A DNA stretch of 64,000 nucleotides, taken from positions 1-64,000 of the forward strand of contig JARGFM010000015.1 in NCBI GenBank assembly GCA_029210725.1, written 5' to 3'. This document shows positions 34,441 to 42,776 of the stretch, piece after piece. This DNA is from Bacteroidales bacterium (GTDB taxonomy: Bacteria; Bacteroidota; Bacteroidia; Bacteroidales; GCA-2748055). Numbering within the stretch: position 1 is the stretch's first letter; every line of letters starts with the position of its first letter. The position numbers and the translations under genes are program-made. The notes beneath the pieces were generated by a model. The model worked only from the letters and a program-made list of their open reading frames with translations. It ran no database searches and was not told where the DNA came from.

Positions 34441-36315
34441 CTATCTCCCCATATAAATGAGCAGGACACTTATGTCGCTGGGTGAAACTCCGGATATACG
34501 CGAAGCCTGGCCAATGGTAGCCGGCTTAATTTTGCTTAACTTCTGCCTCGCCTCAGTAGATATACTTTTTAGACGCTGATAGTCAAAATTCTCATCAAGC
34601 TTAATCTTCTCCAGGCGCTTTATCTTAGCGGCCATTTGTTTCTCCCTGGCAATATACCCTTCATACTTAATGGCAATTTCGGCTGCTTCAATAATCTCTC
34701 CGGCTCTTTTTCCACAGCTATGTTCAATAATCTTCAAACCTTCAAACTCCGCCATCAATTCATTCAAACGAACCTGAGGCCTTTTGGCCAGTTCAATTAA
34801 TTTCACCTTTTGTTTCAGGGGGGTGGTTTTATATCGCTTTAAGAAGTCATTAATCTCTTCCGGAGCCACACTATACGATTTCAAATACTCTATCAGGCGA
34901 TTCACCAACTCTCTTTTGCTCATCAAAAGTTTCATCCGCTCAGGACCAGCTAAACCCAGCCTGGAACTCAGCTCAGTTAGTCTTTCGTCGGCATTGTCCT
35001 GCCTTAACAATATTCTAAATTCTGCTCTCGAAGTAAACATCCTGTAAGGTTCATCCACTCCTTTTGTAACCAGGTCATCTATCAATACTCCAATATAAGC
35101 CTGGTCCCTACCTAAAACAAACTCCTCATAACCTCGTATTTTAAGGCTTGCATTTATTCCGGCCATCAGGCCCTGTGCCCCTGCCTCTTCATATCCAGTG
35201 GTACCATTGACCTGCCCGGCAAAATAGAGGTTCTTCAATCGTTTTGTTTCTAGCGTATGATAAAGTTGGGTGGGGGGATAGTAATCGTATTCTATGGCGT
35301 ATCCAGGCCTGAATACTTTCACATTCTCCAGCCCTTTAATCTCCAACATCGCCTTGTATTGTACCTCCCAGGGTAAGGAAGAAGAGAATCCATTGATATA
35401 GTATTCAATAGTATCTAGTCCCTCGGGCTCCAAAAATAACTGATGCTCCTCTTTCTCCGAAAAAGTGACTATCTTGTCTTCAATACTCGGACAGTAGCGC
35501 GGACCAATACTCTGAATGGTTCCATCAAACATGGGGCTGTCTGAAAAACCTTTTTCCAATTCCGAATGAACCGTCAGATTAGTATGCGCAATATAACAGC
35601 TTCGGTGGTCCGAATAATCAATTTCATAATCGAGATAACTAAACTTTCTGTTTTCCGTATCTCCGGGCTGCTCCTGCAGTTTTCGAAAATCGATACTCCT
35701 TCCATCAATCCTGGCTGGGGTCCCTGTTTTCATCCGACCAATTTCAAAGCCATTTTTAGCAAGTTGTTCGCTTAACCCATGAGAAGGAGAGTCGCCCATT
35801 CGCCCCCCTTTCATCTGCACTTTCCCCACATGCATTAGCCCATTTATAAAAGTGCCTGCTGTCAAGACCACCTTCTTTGAACAAAATTCAATGCCCATCA
35901 CGGTCCTGACCCCCTTAACCCGATCCTCCTCTATAATTAATTCGCTTACCGTATCCTGCCAGAATTCCAGGTTTCCAAGGTTCTCGAGCACTTTTCTCCA
36001 CTCCAGCGTGAAGAGAGTTCTGTCGCATTGCGCCCTGGGGCTCCACATGGCCGGACCCTTGCTTCTGTTCAGCATCCTAAATTGAATCATGGACCGGTCC
36101 GTCACAATGCCGGAATATCCTCCAATTGCGTCTATCTCTCTGATTATTTGACCTTTAGCTACACCACCCATGGCTGGATTACATGACATTTGCGCATATT
36201 TTGTCATATCCATGGTGATTAACAGGGTCCTGCTTCCCATATTGGCAGCTGCAGCAGCAGCCTCACATCCTGCATGCCCCGCCCCAACAACAATAACATC
36301 GTATTGTGCTTTCAT
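34441..36315 (-). CDS. mnmG: tRNA uridine 5-carboxymethylaminomethyl modification enzyme MnmG (GidA)
   Basis: With MnmE it modifies the wobble uridine of several tRNAs. The 624-residue protein has the FAD-binding VVGAGHAGCEAA (residues 9-20), the conserved SCNPAMGGVAKG with its Cys, GTFINGLMHVG, YCPSIEDKIVTF, and the C-terminal MnmE-contact domain ending in RISGVSPSDISVLLIYMGR, quoted in part. Full length. It starts one base after the ybeY stop. Confidence 0.97.
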   Translation of the reverse strand: MKAQYDVIVVGAGHAGCEAAAAAANMGSRTLLITMDMTKYAQMSCNPAMGGVAKGQIIREIDAIGGYSGIVTDRSMIQFRMLNRSKGPAMWSPRAQCDRTLFTLEWRKVLENLGNLEFWQDTVSELIIEEDRVKGVRTVMGIEFCSKKVVLTAGTFINGLMHVGKVQMKGGRMGDSPSHGLSEQLAKNGFEIGRMKTGTPARIDGRSIDFRKLQEQPGDTENRKFSYLDYEIDYSDHRSCYIAHTNLTVHSELEKGFSDSPMFDGTIQSIGPRYCPSIEDKIVTFSEKEEHQLFLEPEGLDTIEYYINGFSSSLPWEVQYKAMLEIKGLENVKVFRPGYAIEYDYYPPTQLYHTLETKRLKNLYFAGQVNGTTGYEEAGAQGLMAGINASLKIRGYEEFVLGRDQAYIGVLIDDLVTKGVDEPYRMFTSRAEFRILLRQDNADERLTELSSRLGLAGPERMKLLMSKRELVNRLIEYLKSYSVAPEEINDFLKRYKTTPLKQKVKLIELAKRPQVRLNELMAEFEGLKIIEHSCGKRAGEIIEAAEIAIKYEGYIAREKQMAAKIKRLEKIKLDENFDYQRLKSISTEARQKLSKIKPATIGQASRISGVSPSDISVLLIYMGR

Positions 36316-36316
36316 C

Positions 36317-36742
36317 TTAAACCATTTTCAACCACAAATGTAATGCTTCATTTTCCAATTGATGCATGGTTTTGCGCTCTTGCTCGTTCGCATCCTTATA
36401 ACCCATCAAATGAATAACTCCATGAATCATTACTCTACGGATTTCTTCCTCCACCTCCGTGTTGAATTTTACTGCATTCTTCCTGACCTGATCAACACTT
36501 ATAAAGATATCTCCCGATATCTTTTTCCCTTCCGTATAGTCAAAACTTATAACATCTGTGAAATAATTATGGTTTAAATACTCCTGGTTTATGAGTTTGA
36601 TATGTTTATTCGAAGTAAAGACATAGGCGATATCTCCGCAAACAGCCTGATGCGATTCAATCCACTCTTTAACCCAGCGCTTATGCCGACGTTTTTGACC
36701 TAAAGAAAAATCGAGATTTTTTGTATGGAATGTTACGGACAC
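36317..36742 (-). CDS. ybeY: Endoribonuclease YbeY (rRNA maturation)
   Basis: The 141-residue protein matches YbeY, needed for 16S rRNA 3' maturation and ribosome quality control. Family residues include the DVISFDY segment and ISVDQVRKNA. The zinc motif HxxxHxxxxxH appears as HGVIHLMGYKD: two His are present but the third ligand position is Asp. I recall GYKD in other Bacteroidota, so it is probably a lineage variant. The start overlaps the upstream ATPase stop by one base. Confidence 0.92.
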   Translation of the reverse strand: MSVTFHTKNLDFSLGQKRRHKRWVKEWIESHQAVCGDIAYVFTSNKHIKLINQEYLNHNYFTDVISFDYTEGKKISGDIFISVDQVRKNAVKFNTEVEEEIRRVMIHGVIHLMGYKDANEQERKTMHQLENEALHLWLKMV

Positions 36743-37137
36743 TAGATCCTAAACTTAAGCACCACTATCCTGCCATCTTCGAGATACAGGATCTCATCCG
36801 AAAGCCGTTCCATTAAAAAAATACCCCGCCCATTAATTTTTTCCAGATTTTCTGGTGCTGTTGGATCGGGTACGGTGGAATAATCGAATCCTTGTCCCTG
36901 GTCCTCAATATGAATCATTAACTCCTTCTGTTCAAAAAGGATTTCAATCTTGACCGTTTTTTGGGGATCGGAATTGTTACCATGAATAATGGCATTATTG
37001 GTAGCCTCCATGGTTGCAACCAGAACATTCCCATAAACTTCATCGCTCAAATCAAGCTCAAGCGACAACTCATCTATGGCTTTCTCTACCAGACTCAAGT
37101 TTCCAATTTCAGAAGGGATATTCAGATCTTTTCTCAT
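36742..37137 (-). CDS. Anti-sigma regulatory factor-type ATPase (RsbW/SpoIIAB-like HATPase_c)
   Basis: This 131-residue single-domain GHKL ATPase has an N box (VATMEATNNAIIHGN), a G1 box (IEDQGQGFDYS) and a G2-like ENLEKINGRGIFLMERL. Such proteins act as Ser/Thr kinases on anti-sigma antagonists or as sigma-binding switches. No antagonist or phosphatase gene is next to it, so its partner is unknown. It sits between envC (58 bp upstream) and ybeY (1-bp overlap). Confidence 0.88.
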   Translation of the reverse strand: MRKDLNIPSEIGNLSLVEKAIDELSLELDLSDEVYGNVLVATMEATNNAIIHGNNSDPQKTVKIEILFEQKELMIHIEDQGQGFDYSTVPDPTAPENLEKINGRGIFLMERLSDEILYLEDGRIVVLKFRI

Positions 37138-37195
37138 AACAATTCCAATGGACGTTTCTTATACGGTGCCCATTCCCCAAAGGTTCCAAAAATTG

Positions 37196-38383
37196 TTATT
37201 TACTTATCCATTCCGCAGGATTTAGAATTGTCCTTTCCTGCCAGACCTCGAAATGAACAAAGGCCACATTTTCGTCCTCATCTGTAAATGCCTCCCCCAA
37301 AGCTTCCTTTGTCAATACTTTATCCCCTGTTTTTACCCGTACGTTTACCAGATTCTGATAGACCGACAGAAACACACCATGCCGGATCAGTACCGTGTAA
37401 TTTGCACCCAGAATTGCAAAAACCTTCGTAACCTCCCCTTCGAATACAGCCCGTACCATGGTCCCCGGGGTGCTGGTAATATCGACTCCGTTATTCTTTA
37501 CACTTGAACCTCTTAAACCCGGCAATTCGTGATTTCCGAAGCCAACAGTAATGATACCCTGCTCTACTGGCCAGGGAAGCTTGCCCTTATTATTCCTGAA
37601 ATCATCTCCAACCAGTTCCTGTTCAGGCGTAAGCGTTGCATAAGCGTTCGCCCCACTACTCTTTCGGGCTTCTTCCTCAATAATCTCACGAATCCGGCTC
37701 TCAAGCTCTCTGGCGATCCTCTCCTTCTCTTGTACTTCTTTTCTTAATTGCGCCTCTTTTGTCTTAAGATCGTTTACCAAATCCGCTTCCTGTCCACGTT
37801 GAACCACCAACTTACCCTGCTCCTCCTCCTTCTCTTCCAGAGCTTGAATTTTTTCTTTCATCAGCTCATTTAGTTGTCTATTCTTAATATCTAATTCCTC
37901 CATGAAAGCCTCAATTTCTTCAGCTTTTTGTTTCCGGTAATCACTGATATACTTTAAATATTTATAACGCTGATATGACTGAGAGATGGTGGCGCCAGCC
38001 AGAATATACATCAGTTTTTCATAATCCGTATGATTCCTGTACGCATAATAGATCAAACGTGCATACTCTTCCCTGTTTTTTTTGTTATCTATACTTAACT
38101 GAGCAATTATCCCCTCGGTCTCCTGGATTTTCTTGCTTAACATTCCTAGTTCCGATTCCAGTGCAGATATCAATCTGGCCCTGGCGTTAATGCCGTTTTG
38201 AAGAAGGCTGAGCTGTTTCACGGAGTTAGATCGCCGGGCCGAGGTCTTTTCCATCAGTTCTTTAGTCAGCTTCAGATCGTCATAGGCTCTTTGCTTCTGA
38301 ATCTGCAGCTCCTCTTTAGATTGCCCGTAGACAATTCCCGCCATTAAAAAGAATATCCCAATAAAGGCAATGATTATCTTCAT
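37196..38383 (-). CDS. EnvC-like amidase activator with degenerate M23 (LytM) domain
   Basis: The 395-residue protein has a signal peptide (IIIAFIGIFFLMAGIVYG), two long coiled-coil stretches (about 20-110 and 150-245) and a C-terminal LytM domain (about 280-395). Active M23 enzymes carry HxGxD and HxH; here these read NNGVD and FVHFE, so zinc binding is unlikely. This matches EnvC, which activates cell-wall amidases during division rather than cutting peptidoglycan. It overlaps the DUF4292 gene by 4 bp. The amidase partner is not in the window. Confidence 0.9.
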   Translation of the reverse strand: MKIIIAFIGIFFLMAGIVYGQSKEELQIQKQRAYDDLKLTKELMEKTSARRSNSVKQLSLLQNGINARARLISALESELGMLSKKIQETEGIIAQLSIDNKKNREEYARLIYYAYRNHTDYEKLMYILAGATISQSYQRYKYLKYISDYRKQKAEEIEAFMEELDIKNRQLNELMKEKIQALEEKEEEQGKLVVQRGQEADLVNDLKTKEAQLRKEVQEKERIARELESRIREIIEEEARKSSGANAYATLTPEQELVGDDFRNNKGKLPWPVEQGIITVGFGNHELPGLRGSSVKNNGVDITSTPGTMVRAVFEGEVTKVFAILGANYTVLIRHGVFLSVYQNLVNVRVKTGDKVLTKEALGEAFTDEDENVAFVHFEVWQERTILNPAEWISK

Positions 38384-39117
38384 CTCAGCTCTGTAAATGA
38401 ATATTTCCTGGGATTCACCTCCATTTTTACGGCTATGTCCCGGTTAAAGGTAAGGCTTCCGCCTCTTGCCACAATTTCGAATTCCGTAATCATAAAATTC
38501 GAATATATTTTAAAGGAATCTTCCCTTCGTTCTCCCATCAAATACCGGTTAGTTTGCTGATGATAGAATTCAAAAATACGCAAATCCAAACCAACCCTGT
38601 TCAGGATTATCCTCTTCTTTATCCGTTCTTGATCAAACTCAAAAACAATGCTGTTAAGATGATCATCCCTGGCCATTTCCAGGTGATCGCACAAACAATA
38701 TGAACAGATCAGGTTCTGCAAATCAGTAAAGTCTACCGGATACTGATACCCCAATCTCCTTTGCAGCGGAGCCCTGTATACAATCTTATCCATACGGTTA
38801 ATCACCATAATGGAATCTGGCTTTACCGAAGCCCTTAAAATTTCGAATCCACTATTTACAGCAGAAAGATAAATAATCGAATCTCTCTTTGCATAGAGGG
38901 TGACATTAACTTCATAGCGCTGCTCATCGAAAGTCAGGATCGCTTCAGCCTTAGTGATCAAAATACTCGTAATACTTTCCTCTTCAATGCAGTTCAGAAC
39001 CAGGGCCTCCAATCCTTCTAATTCCGGCTTCGCTGGCCTGGGGGCTTCTTTCACAACACCACATTGATAAAGGAATAAAAGTGTAAATATGAAAATCAGG
39101 GTTACGGCTTTACTCAT
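38380..39117 (-). CDS. DUF4292 family lipoprotein
   Basis: The 245-residue protein has a lipoprotein signal peptide (TLIFIFTLLFLYQCGVV, lipid-anchored Cys at residue 19). The body resembles the LolA/LolB-like beta-sheet folds proposed for DUF4292: repeated strands such as SIIYLSAVNSGFEILRA and LNSIVFEFDQ. In Bacteroidota it is regularly placed between a TPR protein and EnvC, as here (8-bp and 4-bp overlaps). A part in outer-membrane or cell-wall assembly is plausible but unproven. Confidence 0.86.
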   Translation of the reverse strand: MSKAVTLIFIFTLLFLYQCGVVKEAPRPAKPELEGLEALVLNCIEEESITSILITKAEAILTFDEQRYEVNVTLYAKRDSIIYLSAVNSGFEILRASVKPDSIMVINRMDKIVYRAPLQRRLGYQYPVDFTDLQNLICSYCLCDHLEMARDDHLNSIVFEFDQERIKKRIILNRVGLDLRIFEFYHQQTNRYLMGERREDSFKIYSNFMITEFEIVARGGSLTFNRDIAVKMEVNPRKYSFTELR

Positions 39118-40810
39118 ACTCCGGGTTTTTTATCCGTTGAATTTTAACTTCTATCTTTTCCCGGTCGCCGCCAAGTATAAGGGCTTTCATATAGTAAGAC
39201 CTGGCGATCTGATAACTCTTCAGTTTAAGCTGTATATCCCCGGCATGTTCGTTAATTTCCGGATCATTTTCTCCACCTTTATCCAGTGCAGATAATATGT
39301 ACTGCTCCGCTTCTTCATACAATTCCAGCTTATACAATACCCAGGCATATGTATCTAAAAAAGTGGCATTATCCGGGTTATTTCTTACAACTTCAGCACT
39401 CCATTCCCTGGCTTTTTCGAGTTTTTCACCCCGCTCTGCCAGATAATAACTGTAATTATTCATGACCATATAATTCCCGGGATCCTGCCGGATCAGAATC
39501 TCAAATAAAGAATCCGATTTTACAAAATCGTCCGTCCTGTAGTAAGCTTCAGCCATAAGCATTTTCGCCTGCGAAGCGTATTCAGGAGAGGAATAATGGT
39601 CCGGAGATACATTCTGAAAATTATTGATAAGTAACTGATATTCAGCTGTCTGATATAAGGCCAGGCCTCTGAAAAACCGGATATCGCTGCTATCCGGATA
39701 CATTTTCAGGGCTTTTCCGGTCATATATATCAGTTCCTCATCCATAGAAGCAGCATTGGCAAGCAATATCGTCTGCATGTAGATATTATAGTTTCCCTTT
39801 TGAAGCTCCAGGTAATGTTTCAAATGGGAATAGGCCTTTGCATATTCCTGGTTCTGGATATAGAAGTCGGCTGCAAGCAGGCGAATATCACTTTCATCGG
39901 GATGGGTCTCCGTAAAAACATCAATGACCCGGCCTAACTCCTTTGAATATAAGTGAATATGTTCTTCATCAGATAAATAATAAGATAGAATAGCCGTTTT
40001 TCTGTTAAGTTCAATCTGATCACTCTGGAAGGATTTAGCCAGATATTTGTAACTGCTTTTAAAGTCTTCCTTCTGGCGGTAATAGTCTGTCAGGTTTGTC
40101 AAAGCAAAAATATTAAGACTGTCCACTTCCAGAATTTCCATGTAATACTGAGCGGCAGCATTTTCATCCCCGCTCTTTAAACAAAGCTCGGCAGCCACCA
40201 CACGAAATTGAATAGCTTCGGGAAATATTGCCAACACTTTTTCAATCTCCTCCCTGGCCAGCTCATATTTCTCCTCACTTTCATAAATAGAAGCTTTTAA
40301 GAGGGTAATTTTTTCGCTAAATCCCTTTTCCCTTTCTATTTTTTCCAGGATTCTTCTGGCCTTTCCCTCTCTACCCATACTAAACCAGGTGACAGCAAGC
40401 TTGTACTCCCATTCGGTTTTTTCCAGGCTGTATTTGATTTTCTTCTTTAAAATATCGCGAGCTGCCTCATACTCTTTCAATGCTCCAAGGACATTCAGGA
40501 AGGCCAATGTATACCATTCGTTCCCCGGATCAATCTCAAAGGCCCTGGCCAGGTTCTTACGGGCAAGTTCCAATTGATTCGTAACCAGATAGATCGATCC
40601 CGACTCATAATAGGCTACTGCACAATCGGGTCTATCCTCAATAACCAGATTGTAGAGCTTAACAGCTTCCGCCAAATTTCCCAGATTTTTTTGCTTTACC
40701 GCCTCTATAAGGACATACTGATAATCTCTGTTGCTCTCCTGTCCCTGGGAAACAAAAGCCAGGGAAAACCATACACCCATCCATATGCCAACAAGCACCT
40801 CTCTCTTCAT
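39110..40810 (-). CDS. Secreted tetratricopeptide-repeat protein
   Basis: The 566-residue form starts at ATG 40810 with a signal sequence (VGIWMGVWFSLAFVSQGQ). Around a dozen TPR-like helical pairs follow through most of the chain, for example YYESGSIYLVTNQLELARKN and AYYRTDDFVKSDSLFEIL, the latter in part. A longer frame would overlap dut and is not needed. Function is likely protein-protein scaffolding in the periplasm; its co-location with DUF4292 and EnvC suggests an envelope task. Confidence 0.87.
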   Translation of the reverse strand: MKREVLVGIWMGVWFSLAFVSQGQESNRDYQYVLIEAVKQKNLGNLAEAVKLYNLVIEDRPDCAVAYYESGSIYLVTNQLELARKNLARAFEIDPGNEWYTLAFLNVLGALKEYEAARDILKKKIKYSLEKTEWEYKLAVTWFSMGREGKARRILEKIEREKGFSEKITLLKASIYESEEKYELAREEIEKVLAIFPEAIQFRVVAAELCLKSGDENAAAQYYMEILEVDSLNIFALTNLTDYYRQKEDFKSSYKYLAKSFQSDQIELNRKTAILSYYLSDEEHIHLYSKELGRVIDVFTETHPDESDIRLLAADFYIQNQEYAKAYSHLKHYLELQKGNYNIYMQTILLANAASMDEELIYMTGKALKMYPDSSDIRFFRGLALYQTAEYQLLINNFQNVSPDHYSSPEYASQAKMLMAEAYYRTDDFVKSDSLFEILIRQDPGNYMVMNNYSYYLAERGEKLEKAREWSAEVVRNNPDNATFLDTYAWVLYKLELYEEAEQYILSALDKGGENDPEINEHAGDIQLKLKSYQIARSYYMKALILGGDREKIEVKIQRIKNPEYE

Positions 40811-40817
40811 CCTTTTA

Positions 40818-41252
40818 CTATTTAGTGCCAGTATGACCAAATCCCCCAGCTCCACGCGCTGAATCATCCAGTGTTCCGACCTGTTTCCATTGTATTGTTT
40901 CTACCTTATTAATAACCATCTGGCATATACGCTCTCCATTTTCGACAACAAAATCTTCCGCCGACAAATTTACCAGAATGATCCCGATTTCACCCCTGTA
41001 ATCAGCATCAATAGTCCCCGGAGTATTTAGCACAGAAATTCCATTTTTAAGGGCTAATCCGCTCCTCGGTCTTATTTGAGCCTCGTATCCTTCCGGCAAT
41101 TCGATGTACAATCCCGTGGGAATTAGCCTTCGCTCCAGGGATTTTAAAATCACTGCTTCCCTCAGATTTGCACGAAGGTCCATCCCCGCCGAACTGGATG
41201 TACTGTAATCCGGAAGAGGATTACCGGAGCTGTTTACAATCTTCACTTCCAT
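40818..41252 (-). CDS. dut: dUTP diphosphatase
   Basis: Dut hydrolyses dUTP to dUMP, keeping uracil out of DNA. The 144-residue trimeric-type enzyme has all five motifs: [35 protein letters not shown] and the C-terminal [10 protein letters not shown]. It overlaps the flippase stop by one base and precedes the TPR gene by 7 bp. Confidence 0.97.
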   Translation of the reverse strand: MEVKIVNSSGNPLPDYSTSSSAGMDLRANLREAVILKSLERRLIPTGLYIELPEGYEAQIRPRSGLALKNGISVLNTPGTIDADYRGEIGIILVNLSAEDFVVENGERICQMVINKVETIQWKQVGTLDDSARGAGGFGHTGTK

Positions 41253-42730
41253 TAATCTTGACCTTTTTTATATTGATTAAATGTCGATCTCTCTCCCCAT
41301 ACTACTACAATACTAAAAACCACTAAGAGCAATAAGGCCCATAAATTCGCAGGACCCCCCGTTTTCTGTAAAAATAGTTCACTGAACAAATATATAAACA
41401 GGGCCAGAAAGATATATCCCATGAGTCGTCCTGTCCGGTAAGGTATTGCATAATGTTTTCTCGACCATAAATATGAAATGATTACCATGGTGCTGTAGCA
41501 GAACAGATGTGCCCAGGCAGAGGCCACATAACCATATCTGGGAATAAACAGCATATTAACAGTCACCGTAATTATAGCCCCCAGTATGACAAGAACGGCT
41601 CCGAAATGTGTTTTATTGGTCAGTTTATACCATATAGACAAGTTAAAAAAGATACCCATCACCAGATTAGCCAGGAGCACCACCGGAACAATCTCGACTC
41701 CCTCCCGGAAATCGGCACCAATAAAAAGAATAAAATAATCGAGGTAGAGATTAACCAGAAGGAAAATAAATAATCCCGCCACTACAAAAAACATCATCAC
41801 ATCTGCATATAGCTTTTTTGCATCCTTCTCTCCGGATTTTGAAAAGAAAAAAGGTTCGGCAGCATATTTAAACATCTGCACAAAAAGAGTCATTAGCACT
41901 GCCAGTTTGTAGTTTGCCCCGTAAATACCCAGCTGTTCCATGGGATTCTGTTCCAGAGGAATCAAGTGTTTTAACAGAATCCGGTCCAGGGCTTCATTAA
42001 TGGTCCCCGCCAATCCGGCTATAAGCAGGGGGTAAGAATATCTGAGAATCTCTTTGAAGAGTTTCCGGTCAAATACGGCCCGAAAGGCCGCCAGCATTTC
42101 CGGGACCAGCAATATAAGTTTTAAGGCGGAGGCAATCAGGTTAGAGAGCAAAACATACCCTACCCCTACGTTTTTATTATAGATCATAGTTACAAACTCC
42201 GATTCGGTATGCCGGGGGCAATAGTGCAGAAAAAACAGATTCAGTCCGATATTCACAGAAACTTCTGCAATACGGATCAATGCATATTTAATGGGCTGGT
42301 TCCTTAAGCGGATTCTGGCAAAAGGAATGGTAGTAAAAGCATCAACACCTACAATAACTGCCAGCCATTTGATGTATTCAGGATGCGCCGCATAACCAAT
42401 GGCAGAACTTATGGGGCCCGACCAGAAGAGGACACTCAGGATAAAAAGCAGGGAGCTGACAAAGAGGGAACTGATTACTGTACTGTATACTTTATCCTTC
42501 TGCTTTGAATTGCTGGCATAGCGGAAATACCCCGTCTCCATCCCGTAGGTAAGAATCACCAGAAGAAATACTACATAAGCATAAAGTTCTGTGATAATTC
42601 CGTAGGTAGCCTTTTCAAATATCCTTGTATAAAAAGGTGTAAGCAACAAGTAGTTGAGCAAGCGCGGCAGCACAATTCCAAGTCCGTAGACGGCTGTCTG
42701 CCCGAATAATTGTTTTATGGGATTTTTCAA
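41252..42730 (-). CDS. Wzx-like polysaccharide/lipid flippase (MATE/MVF superfamily)
   Basis: The 492-residue protein has about 14 hydrophobic helices and the typical start [20 protein letters not shown], as in O-antigen or lipid-linked sugar flippases of the inner membrane. No polysaccharide synthesis genes adjoin it; its neighbour is dut. The substrate is therefore unknown. It is the first gene of the minus-strand run down to uvrC. Confidence 0.88.
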   Translation of the reverse strand: MKNPIKQLFGQTAVYGLGIVLPRLLNYLLLTPFYTRIFEKATYGIITELYAYVVFLLVILTYGMETGYFRYASNSKQKDKVYSTVISSLFVSSLLFILSVLFWSGPISSAIGYAAHPEYIKWLAVIVGVDAFTTIPFARIRLRNQPIKYALIRIAEVSVNIGLNLFFLHYCPRHTESEFVTMIYNKNVGVGYVLLSNLIASALKLILLVPEMLAAFRAVFDRKLFKEILRYSYPLLIAGLAGTINEALDRILLKHLIPLEQNPMEQLGIYGANYKLAVLMTLFVQMFKYAAEPFFFSKSGEKDAKKLYADVMMFFVVAGLFIFLLVNLYLDYFILFIGADFREGVEIVPVVLLANLVMGIFFNLSIWYKLTNKTHFGAVLVILGAIITVTVNMLFIPRYGYVASAWAHLFCYSTMVIISYLWSRKHYAIPYRTGRLMGYIFLALFIYLFSELFLQKTGGPANLWALLLLVVFSIVVVWGERSTFNQYKKGQD

Positions 42731-42776
42731 AATACAGGCAAGCTTTCTGCAAAAGTAGCATTATCCAGCCTGCCGG

